64,000 nt of DNA, taken from positions 416,509-480,508 of the forward strand of contig NW_025857693.1 in the NCBI RefSeq assembly GCF_002878395.1. Reading direction: 5' to 3'. A program made the translations under genes and the position numbers. How positions within the stretch are numbered: the first letter of the stretch is position 1; every line of letters begins with the position of its first letter. The notes under the pieces are model-generated. The model did no database searches, was not told where the DNA came from, and saw only the letters and a list, made by a program, of their open reading frames with translations. The DNA is from Capsicum annuum. Its lineage: Eukaryota; Streptophyta; Magnoliopsida; Solanales; Solanaceae. Below, piece by piece: positions 23,585-34,288 of this stretch.

Positions 23585-25296
23585 TGTAACGCTCCAAGAT
23601 CCTATCCCGAGATGTCACACGGTGCTTAAGGCCACACGCAGCCTCAAGCTAACCCTCTAAGCCTGTCATCACTTCTAGAACTCACTTTGACAATAGTCAT
23701 GCTAAAATAAGAGAGAATGACATATCATGAACATACTGGAATAAGATAAGAAACTAGCTTGTACAATTAAAACACTGAAATTCTATACATACTGACACTT
23801 TACTTTAGTCCGACCAAGCCTCTACTATATAAGTCTGAGAAGCCATTAAGACAGATCCCCAACTGACTCATACTGAACTGAAAAGAAGTAATCATCTGCT
23901 AGTAAAATCAAAAGTCAGGGGCATACATCCTTCAACCATGAGGACTCACCAACTACAGGAATGTAGATGGAGGTACTCAAAAATCACTGTCGCCTCTGAG
24001 ACTGAGCACCTGAACCTACATCACAAGGGAGTATAGAACACAGAAGAGTATGTAAATCAATACTTGGGAATGTACTGAGTATGTGGGAGTGCAAGCAATA
24101 TTTTAAATAATATCATAATTGTAAAAGAAAATCATGCATGCTGACACTAATGACTCTCTTCCCTTGAATTACCTGAAACATAGTTTCCATAAATCATTAA
24201 TAATAACACATGCTTCTTAAATCTCATACACCATTGGACTCAACTCAAACTCTTTGACTCATGACTTAGAGTGACTCGGTAACTTATGAAACTTGGACTA
24301 TTATAGACTTGAAAATTTCTTATAACCGACATAATCCATGTGAGCTTACATGGAGTCCAACGTCTTACCCACATTGAGGAGGGCTATTCTATCCTTTCCA
24401 TTGGAGTAGAACCTTAACTTTAGTGATCACTGTCTTGGCCTTTGGCCCTTAATATTAATCCTATGGTGGCACGTAGTTCTGGGAAAGTAGGATGCGCTAA
24501 ACCCACACTTCCTGCTCGGTACTAAATACTACTCCCAGACTTAAGCTCAGAACGCGTTAGGAAATCCACCTTAATCAACTCAAGGGTCTACCATAGAGAC
24601 CAAATCATAAATATTTCTCATCTTTAAATCAAAACAATTGTGGATTCCTAACTTGACTCAAACTCAAACAATCTTTCTCAACATCAAGTGTACTTGCTCA
24701 TTAACTCATATCAAATGTCAAAATCTTCAAGAAAATATCAAAGAACCCATTCTTGACTCTCAAGCTCAAATATTAATATATATTCAATAATCAAAATTTT
24801 CCTAGAAAATCTTAAATCATGACACTTATCTCAAATCATTCGAAAATCATCAATTCATAACAACAATATTCAACTCATGACATAAGTTCTCAATTTCAGA
24901 AATAAAATTATGAAATAATCTTGTATATTAAACTTGAACAACTCAAATCTCATAAATCATTAATAAAGTAATTTGGGTGTAAACCTACATGCAAATTCAT
25001 GAAATTCAATAGTAGAAATTAAATCTTTGGGCACAAGAACGAAAGAAGTGTTCTTGTTCAAACCCCACATACCTTAATCTTTGAAATTGGATGAACTCTA
25101 GTGCTTGAGACTCTATCCGCACTTGTAATAAATAATTCTTGAAGACCACACTATGAGGAACTTGGTTCTTGAAGAAATCTTGAAGATTTATGGATGATTT
25201 TTGGAAGATTAATATTCTTGATTGAAACCCTAGATATATTTCTTAAGAGAATTGGAAGAGAAAATGGAGAAATTAGGGTTTGGATGAGGATTCTCA

Positions 25297-25304
25297 TATT
25301 TATA
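25297..25304 (-). promoter_or_regulatory. TATA box of solo LTR F
   Basis: TATAAATA on the minus strand about 660 bases inside the LTR as read from its minus-strand start; probable promoter of the lost element. Confidence 0.45.
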
Positions 25305-25376
25305 GAGGCTTCCAAAAGATAGGAAAAGACCAAAATATCCTTGCAAAAATTTCTCTCAATTACTGAAAAAATAGCT

Positions 25377-25612
25377 AACGACATTCGAGACAAGTTGTAA
25401 TGTCGTCAGATAGTGATAAGTCATCATGAAATATCGTCACAAAAGGTGGAATTTATGATTTTCTGGTTAAGGTTGACGACATGGTGATAAGTCACCAAAC
25501 TCGTAACAACTTATCACAAAATGTCATCACTGGGGGTGGAAATCTGCCTAAGGCTAACGACATTGGTGATAAGTCGTCACGCTTGTGACAGCTTATCACG
25601 AATGTCGTCACT
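25377..25612. repeat. Hairpin-forming repeats in solo LTR F
   Basis: Three related copies of a module built from ACGACAT, GTGATAAGTCGTCA and CTTATCAC. The copy at 25557-25607 is a near-perfect inverted repeat: CGACATTGGTGATAAG is followed about 20 bases later by CTTATCACGAATGTCG. The copy at 25474-25527 has GTGATAAG and CTTATCAC arms; the first copy (25380-25440) is more decayed. Confidence 0.7.
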
Positions 25613-26056
25613 CAATTTTTCAGCCTAACATATTGGAGTAAAATAGGCATCACTCTTCACTCCGATACCGGATTTTGGTGAAATTGGTATCGTTGGAAAG
25701 ATAATTTGATTATCGATCTTTTAGTATATCATGAGCTCAATAGTTCATAGTATAACGAGAGATATGCTCATTTGAAGTTAAATATGGCAATATCCTTCTC
25801 AAGAATTCAATTGGTAAGGAATGTTTTGATTCACCTAATCGCTAGGATGTCTTTAAGGCCTTAATACACATCAACATTGATCAGAAAACAACCAAAACAC
25901 TATAATTTATTTCTCATAAGCTTGAGTCATGGTTGCACTATTAGTTAGAATCTCGGGGTATTACAACTAGCTTGAGTGTCTTGATTGTAGTAGAAGTGTG
26001 GATTCGCTTCAGATTTTGATGGTTAGAGTAAATATTTGTTCAAGGAATAATGAGGC

Positions 26057-26072
26057 TTTAAGTGTGGGGTGA
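26057..26072 (+). other. Polypurine tract of element E
   Basis: TTTAAGTGTGGGGTGA ends at the first base of the 3' LTR, the purine-rich form usual in Athila-type elements. Confidence 0.7.
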
Positions 26073-27737
26073 TGATCTGAGGTGAATTTATGCACCTCAG
26101 TGTTGTTATCATAGTTTCTTTAACCTTGTTTTGAGGACAACTTGTGTGCTACATGTGTTAATTATGATATAAGTAAGCATATAAGTTTTAAAGTATGTGA
26201 TTATAATGTTAAAGGTGTCTTTCAAAAAAGTTTGCACTTAAATTGGTAACTTAGATTTAAAACAAGAAAACTAGTGTTACTAGCTTGAGCTTGGTGTTGT
26301 TCTAGTTGATCGCGATGGATTATAATGTGTATAATGAGTTCATAATGGTATGCTTATGTAATTATGTGTGGAAAAACTTTTTGATAGTTTTTAAAGTGCA
26401 ATTTAATCAAGCCAAGAGTCAACACTAATTGAAAGATCAAAAGGGGCAAAACTAGTATTCTTAGCTTAAGTTTCTAGTTCGGCGTCTTGGATGTTGTGTT
26501 GTTTTAAGATCTAATTTGTTGATTTTAATGATATAAGATGCTTGGTGAGTTGATTAGTATAATATATTAAGGATATTAAAGAGTCAAATCAAGTGTAAAA
26601 AATTATAAAAATACTTGGAAAGGATCAACAAAAGCACAAGACGAGACTTGACGTGAATTGGACACCTTAGATGTCCATGGCGCATCACGGACCAAATCAA
26701 GGGAAAAATGGTGTTTTCCATACATAGGGAGATTAATAATGGACCCAAAAAAGTGTGTATCTATGATAATGGTGCATCACATAGGTAGACACGGTAAATT
26801 AACCCCGCGATGCGGCCAAGTGCAAAAAATGGCAGTTTTGTCCTCCTATAAATAGGACACTTATACTTCATGTTAGACACCTTGGACAACTTTGAAACTT
26901 GGATAGAGGCTGTAAAATACTTCAATTATGGTTTTAATTCTTTTGATTTATCTCTTTAATGGATTTTATCATGTTCTTATTCATCTTGATTACGACTATG
27001 TCCATGAGTCACTAAAAGTCCCCTTTCTGGGGTTATGGCCAAGAACATGTTTACTTTTGCTTTGAATTGAGTTTTTTTGGATTTATTATCATATTTAGTT
27101 GTTTTTTTTATCCTTTTTTACTATTTTATGGATTTTTGGCCCTTAGAATACATATATTGTTGACCTTGTGAACTCGGGAGGGGGAATAGGAATATAGAAC
27201 ATGGGGATAAATAGAGTAAGATTCTTATTCTTTTATGAAGTAAGGAAATTAAATTATCATCTAGGATATGGATGTACCTAAAAGCCTCTCTTGTTTCACA
27301 TTTACTATGATTTATTAATGTATCTAAATGTATTATTGTGTCCCTGCTCAATGATGTAGTTATAATGTCCAATTAGGTAGAAGGTTAGAAGTCAGGAGAC
27401 CATGATCATATGATAAACCCTACGAATCATCAACCAAGATAAGTAATCTAATGAATGAAGTTCAATAGTGTAGCATGATTTTTCATAGTGCTTTAACCCC
27501 GGTTTTTAATCAATTGATTGTCCAAAGTTTTTAATTTTCTGTATTAGTTCAGTTTACTTTTAATTACAAACTTTCAAAAATCATTTGGTTACGTTTGAAC
27601 TAGTTTAATATTAATAGTCGAACTAGAATTCAATAGTTGTTTAACACGTCTCTGAAGGATCGATATTCGACTTTATTTAAGGTCACTGTATTACTTGGTG
27701 AGATCACATACACTTACGTGTGCGCATGGGTGCAAAA
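26073..27737 (+). repeat. 3' LTR of element E
   Basis: 1665 bp, begins TGATCTGAGGTGAATTTATG and ends gggtgcaaaa; matches 19687-21348. TATA box at 26847-26854. Confidence 0.9.
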
Positions 27738-29899
27738 CCATCCATATTTATGCCCAAATTGAATTACCCAATGATCATAATGGCTTCTAGCTTAGTTAAT
27801 ACCACAATTTAGCTCTTCAAACATGAGAAAATCTATTTTCATGACACCCCTCAACATAAAATGTGAATTTTCAAGGATTTAAGAGACTTTAAAGAGCAAC
27901 CATGCCACCGTCACTAATATTCTAGAAATGACTCACCATTGAGTTCAACTACATTACACTACTATTGCCTCATTTTTTTGGGAGATGACAAAATCACCCA
28001 CCTCAACTTATTTATATACGTCCTCACAAGAAAGAAAATTCCATACACAAAGTCATCAATTATGAAACAATGAATTTAAGCTTAAAACACACTCTCTCTC
28101 AAGAACACTCGATGCTAACAAGTACCATGATATAGGCTTGCCCCTATTTTGAATCACCACTATAATGAAAATACTTGGTTGTAAATCATAGAGGGTAGGT
28201 TTGGGGTAGGGTAGGATATCTTTTAGGAACAACATAGCTATACCCTCCTTAAAAATCTACATCACACTATTCCATCCAACTTTTGATCATGGGCTGCCAC
28301 TTCTTTTGTTTTTACTCTTTACACATGTGCCTACCTTTTATTTCTTTGGTTCACCCATTGTCTTTTCATTTATTTTTCTTGCTCCCTTTGTGCTTCTCTT
28401 TTCTTTGTTGGATTCTTCCCTTTTTCTTATTCATTTGTTCTCAATACTTAAGCTCATAGGCACTCACTTACAACTTTGTGGCCAACAGTTACCTCTTTTA
28501 ATCATCACCACCCCCAACTTAGGCTTTTAGCCTCAAGTTGCAATTTTAACTTCAAGGATGGTAAGGTTCAAAAGAGAGATAAAAATTAAAAGGCTCACGA
28601 CTTACAATGTGTTTGCGAAAGAAAAGTAGAAAGGCTCAAAGTGGGTGACTAGGGATAACAACTATGCAAGGGTGGCTTTTTAAGCTAAAGTGAGATTGCA
28701 ATGTCACAAAGATAGCCTAAGATCATCTCCCCAATCAAGAATAATTAAAATTAGCTGTGAGAGACTAATGGGGCAAGTTCTAGATGGTAAAAGTACACAT
28801 GAAATTTGGAAAAATAAGCTCATCATACATGGCATGCAAATTCGCCAAGGAGGCTCAATTGCCCCTTCTACTAGAGACAAAAATAGAGTATCTACTAATT
28901 TTACAAGCCAAAAATTTTAGAGTCACAAAAAGAGAAAAAAGTGTTGATACAAGGTTGCTCACGTACATGCCCTTGATTTTCTTGAAAACCTTTTGGACGG
29001 AGGGGGATATTTTCTTTAAAATTGCACCACGTACAATTTTCTAACTCTGGTACCAACATAAGCCTTCGTCTCATATTTTGGATTTTACATGGGCAAACCG
29101 TATGGTTACTTAGACTTTGCCATAGGTACAAGTGCGATACCGAATCCCAAAATGCCATTGGTACTCAGATTTTCCTTGCATTTATGACCACAATGCTACG
29201 AGTACTTAGACTTCCCCTGCATCCATGGCTCAAAACTCAATCAGGATGTTTTTTCCTTAAGAATGTTGTCACTCAATCTACCATAGGGAAATGTTCGTCA
29301 AATACCATCACAAACAAAATAAACATAATGAAAAAATCTAAAAATGGAACAAAACAAACTAATCCATGTAAATGTGGACACCATTAGAGCGCCCAAATAT
29401 TACAACCCAAAAGAACATTAAAACATCCAAAAATATCAATAATATAGGCCCAAATAAAATGAATGCAAAGACAGGCACCCCCAACTAAGTATCTTACAGT
29501 GTCCACACAGCATGAACAACAGAGCATAAGAAGAGATAAGGGTGCTCCCAGAAACCGCATCAAGAACTATTTTTGTTTGTAGACTCTACATCATTATCAA
29601 AATCCTTAGGATTGGACCACTTGGTTGGCACCTCATTATGACTCTCCACTCGGGATAATAGGAGCCTATCACGGGGTTTTAGGACCTTCTATAGGCTCTT
29701 CACCCCCTTGCATATCTTGCTAAAGAACTTATCTCTATTCTTCTCCCTTTTCACCATCTTTACATGTGTAATCTGAAGATCACGATATGACTCTGCCATA
29801 TATTAATAGGCTCTCTCAAGCTTTGTAATGTTATCTCCCTTCTTGTTTTGGTCCTCCCGATACTTCTCATAATTAGATCAAGATACATATTTATAATAG
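27738..29899 (-). other. Element B 3' internal region without recognisable gene
   Basis: Lies between the insertion point of E and the extra ORF of B. Contains a pyrimidine-rich (plus strand) stretch at 28290-28440 and several frames of 74-121 codons, none of which shows a domain or continues into a neighbouring frame. By analogy with element A this would be the long 3' untranslated region of B on the minus strand. Confidence 0.5.
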
Positions 29900-30801
29900 A
29901 TTGTGGAGGGCTCTCCAGCCGCTAGGACAGAGCTGACACGAGCTCCTTGATGGATGCAATATCAACTCCAATATCCTCAAGAGGCCTAGTGGTGGATGCC
30001 TATAAGACTCAGGTTCCTCATATGCCGACTTTCCTATATCGATCTTTCTTTTCTTACTTTTTCATGGAGCACACTCTTCTCAAATTTTCAAAGAATAGAT
30101 AGAAGTAACTGGGCGCACCCAAGTATCTCTAAAGTATTCATCAACCCCAGCTCTCTTACAAAGCTTAGTAATCAAAGAGGGAAAGAAGAGATGTGTCCCA
30201 TATTATTTTTTGAAAAATTTTATTTTAGAAACCATGGGCTGACCAACATCCAAAGGAATGTCATCTAAAATTCAGGAAACCATCCAATCCCGTAAATCTA
30301 GGACTATTGTTTTGTGGGTGCAAGGGTATACTCGACTACATATGATATTCAACCAAATCTGAGATTTGATAGTGAAGTCATTTATATGGATGTTACTCTT
30401 GGTTACCATTCATGAAACTTCCTTCCTAGGGATCAGTCTTTCTGCCAACTAGTATCCCAATTCGCACCTTTTTTCTTCAAACTCACCTATGTCTGTATTT
30501 GGGAGCCCATAGATAGTGTTCATTTGCTCCTCCCTGAAATCCACTACTTCTCCCAAATCTAGATAGTCATATAGGATGGATCTGAGAAAGACACAATGCT
30601 AAGGTTGGCGTAGAATTCACGGACCCATTTCTCATTATCCTTGAAAATATCCAAGGAAAAACACTACCACCCTGTGGCCACAAGACTATCATGAAATGCC
30701 AGAAGCTTTTCCTGAACATTCTCCAAGCATATTTCTCTCTCCGGGCGCAGCTTTGTCCTCAAAAGATCACCATAGTTGTGAGTGTGGCACTCAGGTGCCA
30801 T
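29900..30801 (-). pseudogene. Extra ORF of element B: plant transposon-protein-like domain (broken)
   Basis: Minus strand, possible start ATG 30801-30799 (MAPECHTHNYGDLLRTKLRP). Readable pieces in order are LLAFHDSLVATGW, NEKWVREFYANLSIVSF, after a frameshift VVDFREEQMNTIYGLPNTD, then WLNIICSRVYPCTHKTIVLD and LFFPSLITKLCKRAGVDEYF. The order (VREFYANL, then a short strand and the INxLYGLP-like helix, then a helical part ending in a P-x-LITxLCxxAGV box) matches what I know as the putative plant transposon protein domain of Athila-type elements and their relatives. Its function is unknown. Element A has the same domain after integrase (52697-55030). At least six stops and one frameshift are present. 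Confidence 0.65.
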
Positions 30802-31860
30802 GAATTGGATGTGATCATATTTTTCTATAAGATTCTCCTAAAAATAATAGATTACACAACAACATCAATAATTGACTTATTCTTGCTCAAACTATTCTAT
30901 GTTGTCCATTAAAGCTCATTGGATGGTTACTTGGTGGTGTTTTGCACAAAAATTAGAAGTGCAAATTTTTCGCACAAGCAGAAAATCAACCTCAGTTATC
31001 GCAATTGCGCGCCATGGAGCCGCTATCGCTGTATCTGAGACTAGTTTCAACCCAATTTTCATTGTCCAAAAATTCAAATTTGAATCCCAAATCATGTTAT
31101 ATAATCAAGGATTTACACTAAACGCATTGAACAAGACTACTAGGCACTCAATTATGCCTCTAGAATGCAAGAACCATACTGAATACTCATACGGGAAACC
31201 TATCGAGCACTTGATGTGCACTCTTCATTTTTCTCAATTTCACACACAATTTGGTTACTCAAGACTTCCTCCTGTGCACACTATATTCTAGAAGATAAAC
31301 ACCACACAAGTACAATTTATGAAGCATTTACCCATGAAAAACATAATTCTAGGCCTTTCCTATAACATGCATTCTATGGCCTATTTTTCATAATCGAGGC
31401 ATAAATTTGAGGTGCCTACTGGATAAGTGATACAAGAGAGATGCAAGGGTATTGTTGGAATACTCACAATGTCCAAAACTGGGTCTAATTAGAGAGAAAA
31501 ATTGAGAAGGGGTGTTGGAAGGAAATGAGGGTTCAGATGGTTATATGACTTATGTGACTGCAATCGCGGTCAGTGTTATGTGATCGTAGGTACATGGGTG
31601 ACCATGATTGTGGCTAATGTCCTACGATCATGGTAACTATGGGTATTTTTATTCCCATATTTTCCCCTATTCAGCTTATTCCATATTTGGACAAAATTTC
31701 CCTTTTTAGTTCAGCATGCAAAAATTTCACACTTTCCTCTTATCAAGCTCATCCAACACACTTTATAGTTCCGTAAATGCATGGGTTACTCAATTGACAA
31801 AACTAAAATATACTCTATAAAAATGAAAATAAAGGATACGATCCACTCTTGTGGCATTTG
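30802..31860 (-). other. Element B spacer between motif and extra ORF
   Basis: No supported gene. The plus-strand frame of 139 codons at 30872-31291 is antisense to B and has no domain. Short GC-richer words with GATCG, CGCGG and GCGATAACTG occur at 31000-31040 and 31560-31640 and resemble words inside the LTR of B (19340-19380). Confidence 0.45.
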
Positions 31861-31904
31861 TGGGATGCCTCCCACATAGCACCTTAGTTTACATCATGGC
31901 ACGA
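31861..31904 (-). other. Conserved motif after protease, shared with element E
   Basis: On the minus strand: TCGTGCCATGATGTAAACTA, then TGTGGGAGGCATCCCA. Corresponds to the copy in element E at 22676-22720. It contains a small palindrome (TGGGATGCCTCCCA). Confidence 0.6.
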
Positions 31905-31948
31905 TGTCTTCCTTCTTTCTCAATTTGGGTCCTCAAGGGCCTCCTCAT

Positions 31949-32411
31949 TCACTTTTTTATTTCAACATCAATCACTGATATCACTTGAAGTTCCACGGTT
32001 TGTTTCTTTGTTTTGCATACTCTAAAGGAGACCTCATTATCATGAACTCTAAACCTCATTTCACCCAACTTTAAGTCAATAATGTCTCTCTCGGTGGATA
32101 AGAAAGATCGACCAAGAATGATGGGAATTTCTTGGTCCTTTTCATAATCTAAAACCACGAAGTCTGGCGAAAGTATAAATTTGTCCACTTTGTCTAGAAC
32201 AGCAAACAAAATACTGACTGGCCTCTTGATTCACCAATCCGACATTAAAAGTCTCATAGATGTTGAAGTTGGAGTTTCCAATCCAAGCTTTTTTTAAATG
32301 ACAAAAGACATAGGGTTTATACTTGCACAGAGTTTTCATAGAGCTTTCGCAAACATATGTGTTCTGATGGTGCAACGGATGGTAAAAGCTCTGGATCTTC
32401 CTTCTTTTCAT
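31949..32411 (-). pseudogene. Retropepsin of element B, active site lost
   Basis: Minus strand. The C-terminal half is well kept: VLDKVDKFILSPDFVVLDYE, then IPIILGRSFLSTERDIIDLK and MRFRVHDNEV (31949-32209), the hallmark of Athila/Tat proteases. The N-terminal half is present in a neighbouring frame (32240-32340), but where the catalytic CDLGASINLM-type segment should be it reads LCKYKPYVFCHLKK, so the catalytic aspartate and its neighbours appear deleted. A frame change separates the halves. The protease would be inactive even without the stops. Confidence 0.78.
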
Positions 32412-34146
32412 AAATTTTGCTACTCATGATAGCACTACAACCATGAGTCACTTTGATTGTGTCACCTTCGATGAGATTCTTCTTTGACATCAATTTCTTC
32501 ATGAACTTAGCATATCTCGACATCTCTTGGATTTCTTCAAGCAATGGGATATTTATAGAGAGGTTTCTAAGCTTAGCCATAAATTTCTTGATTTTATCAC
32601 CCTCTTCTTTTCTTTGAATCCTTTGAGGAAATAGGGTAGGGACTTGAATTGTAGGCATCGCATAACTTTATGGTTTCACATTTTCCACCACCTCTTCATC
32701 AACTTCCACCGGTTCCTTTTCAGTATTTTCTTCTTAAGATCATGGTGGAACTTCTTTTGACTTAACCTTAGGCATATTTTTATCCAAATCTTCTTTCAAG
32801 CAATCACCAAGGTTATTCCCACTCGTAGTGACTATTGCTAAAACTTGAGCTTCATTCTTTGGGTTTATAATAGTGTCTCTAGGAAGACCGCCCTTTAGCC
32901 TAGCATTCAATTAGGTGGAAATTCACCCAATTTGAGTGTCCAATTATTTAATGGAGGTAGAGTGGGATACCATGGTTTGATTAAGCTGCAAAAAATTGCT
33001 TTTCATTTCACAAACCATTTTGTCCGTTTCTTCCACTCTCATCAAAATCATTGCTAAGACATCTTCGATTTTTACTTGTCGGGGTCGACAGTGCTACCAT
33101 CCTTTTTCTTCACCCAGTCATGAGGGGGAACATACCGATCCTAATCATGATCTCTATCCGTCCAATCACGGTTACGTTTATGATCCATCCAACCTTTATT
33201 CCCACCTTGCCTACGATAGCTGGGGCGATAACCCCCTGAATAATTGGCCAAATACCAAATCTCCTCATCAAGCTTCTTAGACTCTTCTTCATCATAGGCC
33301 TTGGATGCTATGGCATTTACCACCTTTGTGGGCGCACCCAACACATGCTTCATCAAAAGCTCCAATTGTGTCATCATTTTTGTCATATTCTCCTCTCTTT
33401 CCTCATCCCTCATTCTTTATTCCTTGTCAACCACAGAGGTAGTAGGAGACCCTTTTTACACTCTGTCATCCCAGGTTTGCCATCCCTGATTTTTCTTGGT
33501 AACTTCGTCAAGCAAATTTAAAGCCACATAATAAGTTAACTTCATAAGAGATCCATCTACCTTATTGTTTACCATGGTTTTGTTAAGCGGATCAAGAGCC
33601 CGATAGAATATTTGGAGAAGTATCCTCTTTGGGACCTCATTGTTGGGACATTGAATGAGTTTTCCATTGAACCTCTCCCACACTTCATACAAGTGTTATC
33701 TATTCAATTGCCTATAGTTCATGGTCTCATCACGCAATTGGAGAATTTTGGATGGCAGTAAATATCAGTTAAAGAAAGACCATGGTGAGTTTATCCCATG
33801 AAGTGATAGACCCGGTCGAAAGAGATCAAAGCCATAATACCGCCTCTTCTGTTAGAGAAAATGGGAAGAGGCAAAGTCGAATAGACTCTTGGTTTATATG
33901 TTCAATATCAAAGGTTGCATATATTTTGATGAAGTTCTTTAAATGCTAATTGGGGTCCTCATAGGCTTGTCCCCCAAAAAGTCCCTTCATTTGTATCATA
34001 TGCAAAATGACTCTTATGACATGAAAGACACCTTTCCCATGAGTAGGTGAGATATGAACAACACTTGATTGTCCAACTTTATTGAGTTGCTCCTCATCAT
34101 CAAGAGGGCCATAGAAAGACCTGTCTTGACTAGTATTTTCATTCAT
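32412..34146 (-). pseudogene. gag of element B (broken)
   Basis: Minus strand, start near 34146 (MNENTSQDRSFYGPLDDEEQ). The capsid C-terminal part at 33456-33692 reads YEVWERFNGKLIQCPNNEVP then ILLQIFYRALDPLNKTMV and LNLLDEVTKKNQGW, the same blocks as in Gag of element A (YEAWLRFKKKLMMVP, RGW). Further on are NTKMMTQLELLMKHVLGAP-like pieces (33141-33413) and, nearer the protease, a Lys-rich stretch with KIKKFMAKLRNLSINIPLLE (32317-32658). Plus-strand frames here are shadows. Stops and frameshifts separate the blocks. Confidence 0.78.
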
Positions 34147-34266
34147 GGTTCCGTTTATGCTACGGAGATCATCTAAAAGGAAAAAAATAATAACCTAAAT
34201 AAATATACACCACATGGGTATGCCCTAAGATTTAATCAATACCGCACAAGTGAAAACTAAATTTCA

Positions 34267-34285
34267 CTCCCAGACAACGGAGCCA
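34267..34285 (-). other. Primer binding site of element B (tRNA-Asp type)
   Basis: Minus strand TGGCTCCGTTGTCTGGGAG three bases after the LTR end GCGTTATCA; a slightly mutated version of TGGCGCCGTTGCCGGGGA. Sets the minus orientation of B. Confidence 0.82.
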
Positions 34286-34288
34286 TTT

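Larger units (their letters stand above)
23585..25965 (-). mobile_element. Element F: solo LTR of a Tekay-like retrotransposon
   Basis: 2381 bp with plus-strand ends TGTAACGCTCC and GGGGTATTACA, flanked by a perfect 5-bp TSD ACTAG (23580-23584 and 25966-25970). There is no internal region or second copy between the TSDs, the signature of recombination between the two LTRs of a full element. The ends resemble those of D (TGTTACGCCCC and GGGGTCTTACA). A minus-strand TATAAATA at 25297-25304 and the D-like ends suggest minus orientation. Confidence 0.88.
19687..27737 (+). mobile_element. Element E: gag-only (TR-GAG-like) LTR retrotransposon
   Basis: Plus-strand element of about 5.7 kb after removal of solo LTR F. 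Two LTRs of about 1.66 kb enclose a tRNA-Asp-like primer site, a gag frame with a perfect zinc knuckle, a motif shared with element B, and a polypurine tract. No protease, RT, RNase H or integrase can be found, so it would need enzymes from another element. It sits in the 3' internal region of B. No clear TSD: left flank ctgag, right flank ccatc. Confidence 0.8.

Noticed and set aside
29022..29387. 121-codon plus-strand frame overlapping an 85-codon minus-strand frame
   Set aside because: No recognisable domain in either; both fall in the 3' untranslated part of B.
30872..31291. 139-codon plus-strand open frame, the longest on this strand in the region
   Set aside because: Antisense to element B between its motif and its extra ORF; no domain, no neighbour, composition like surrounding non-coding sequence.
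33110..33295. Overlapping frames on both strands with many Ile/Pro/Arg residues
   Set aside because: Shadow frames of the gag of element B; only the minus-strand frame at 33141-33413 fits the Gag order.
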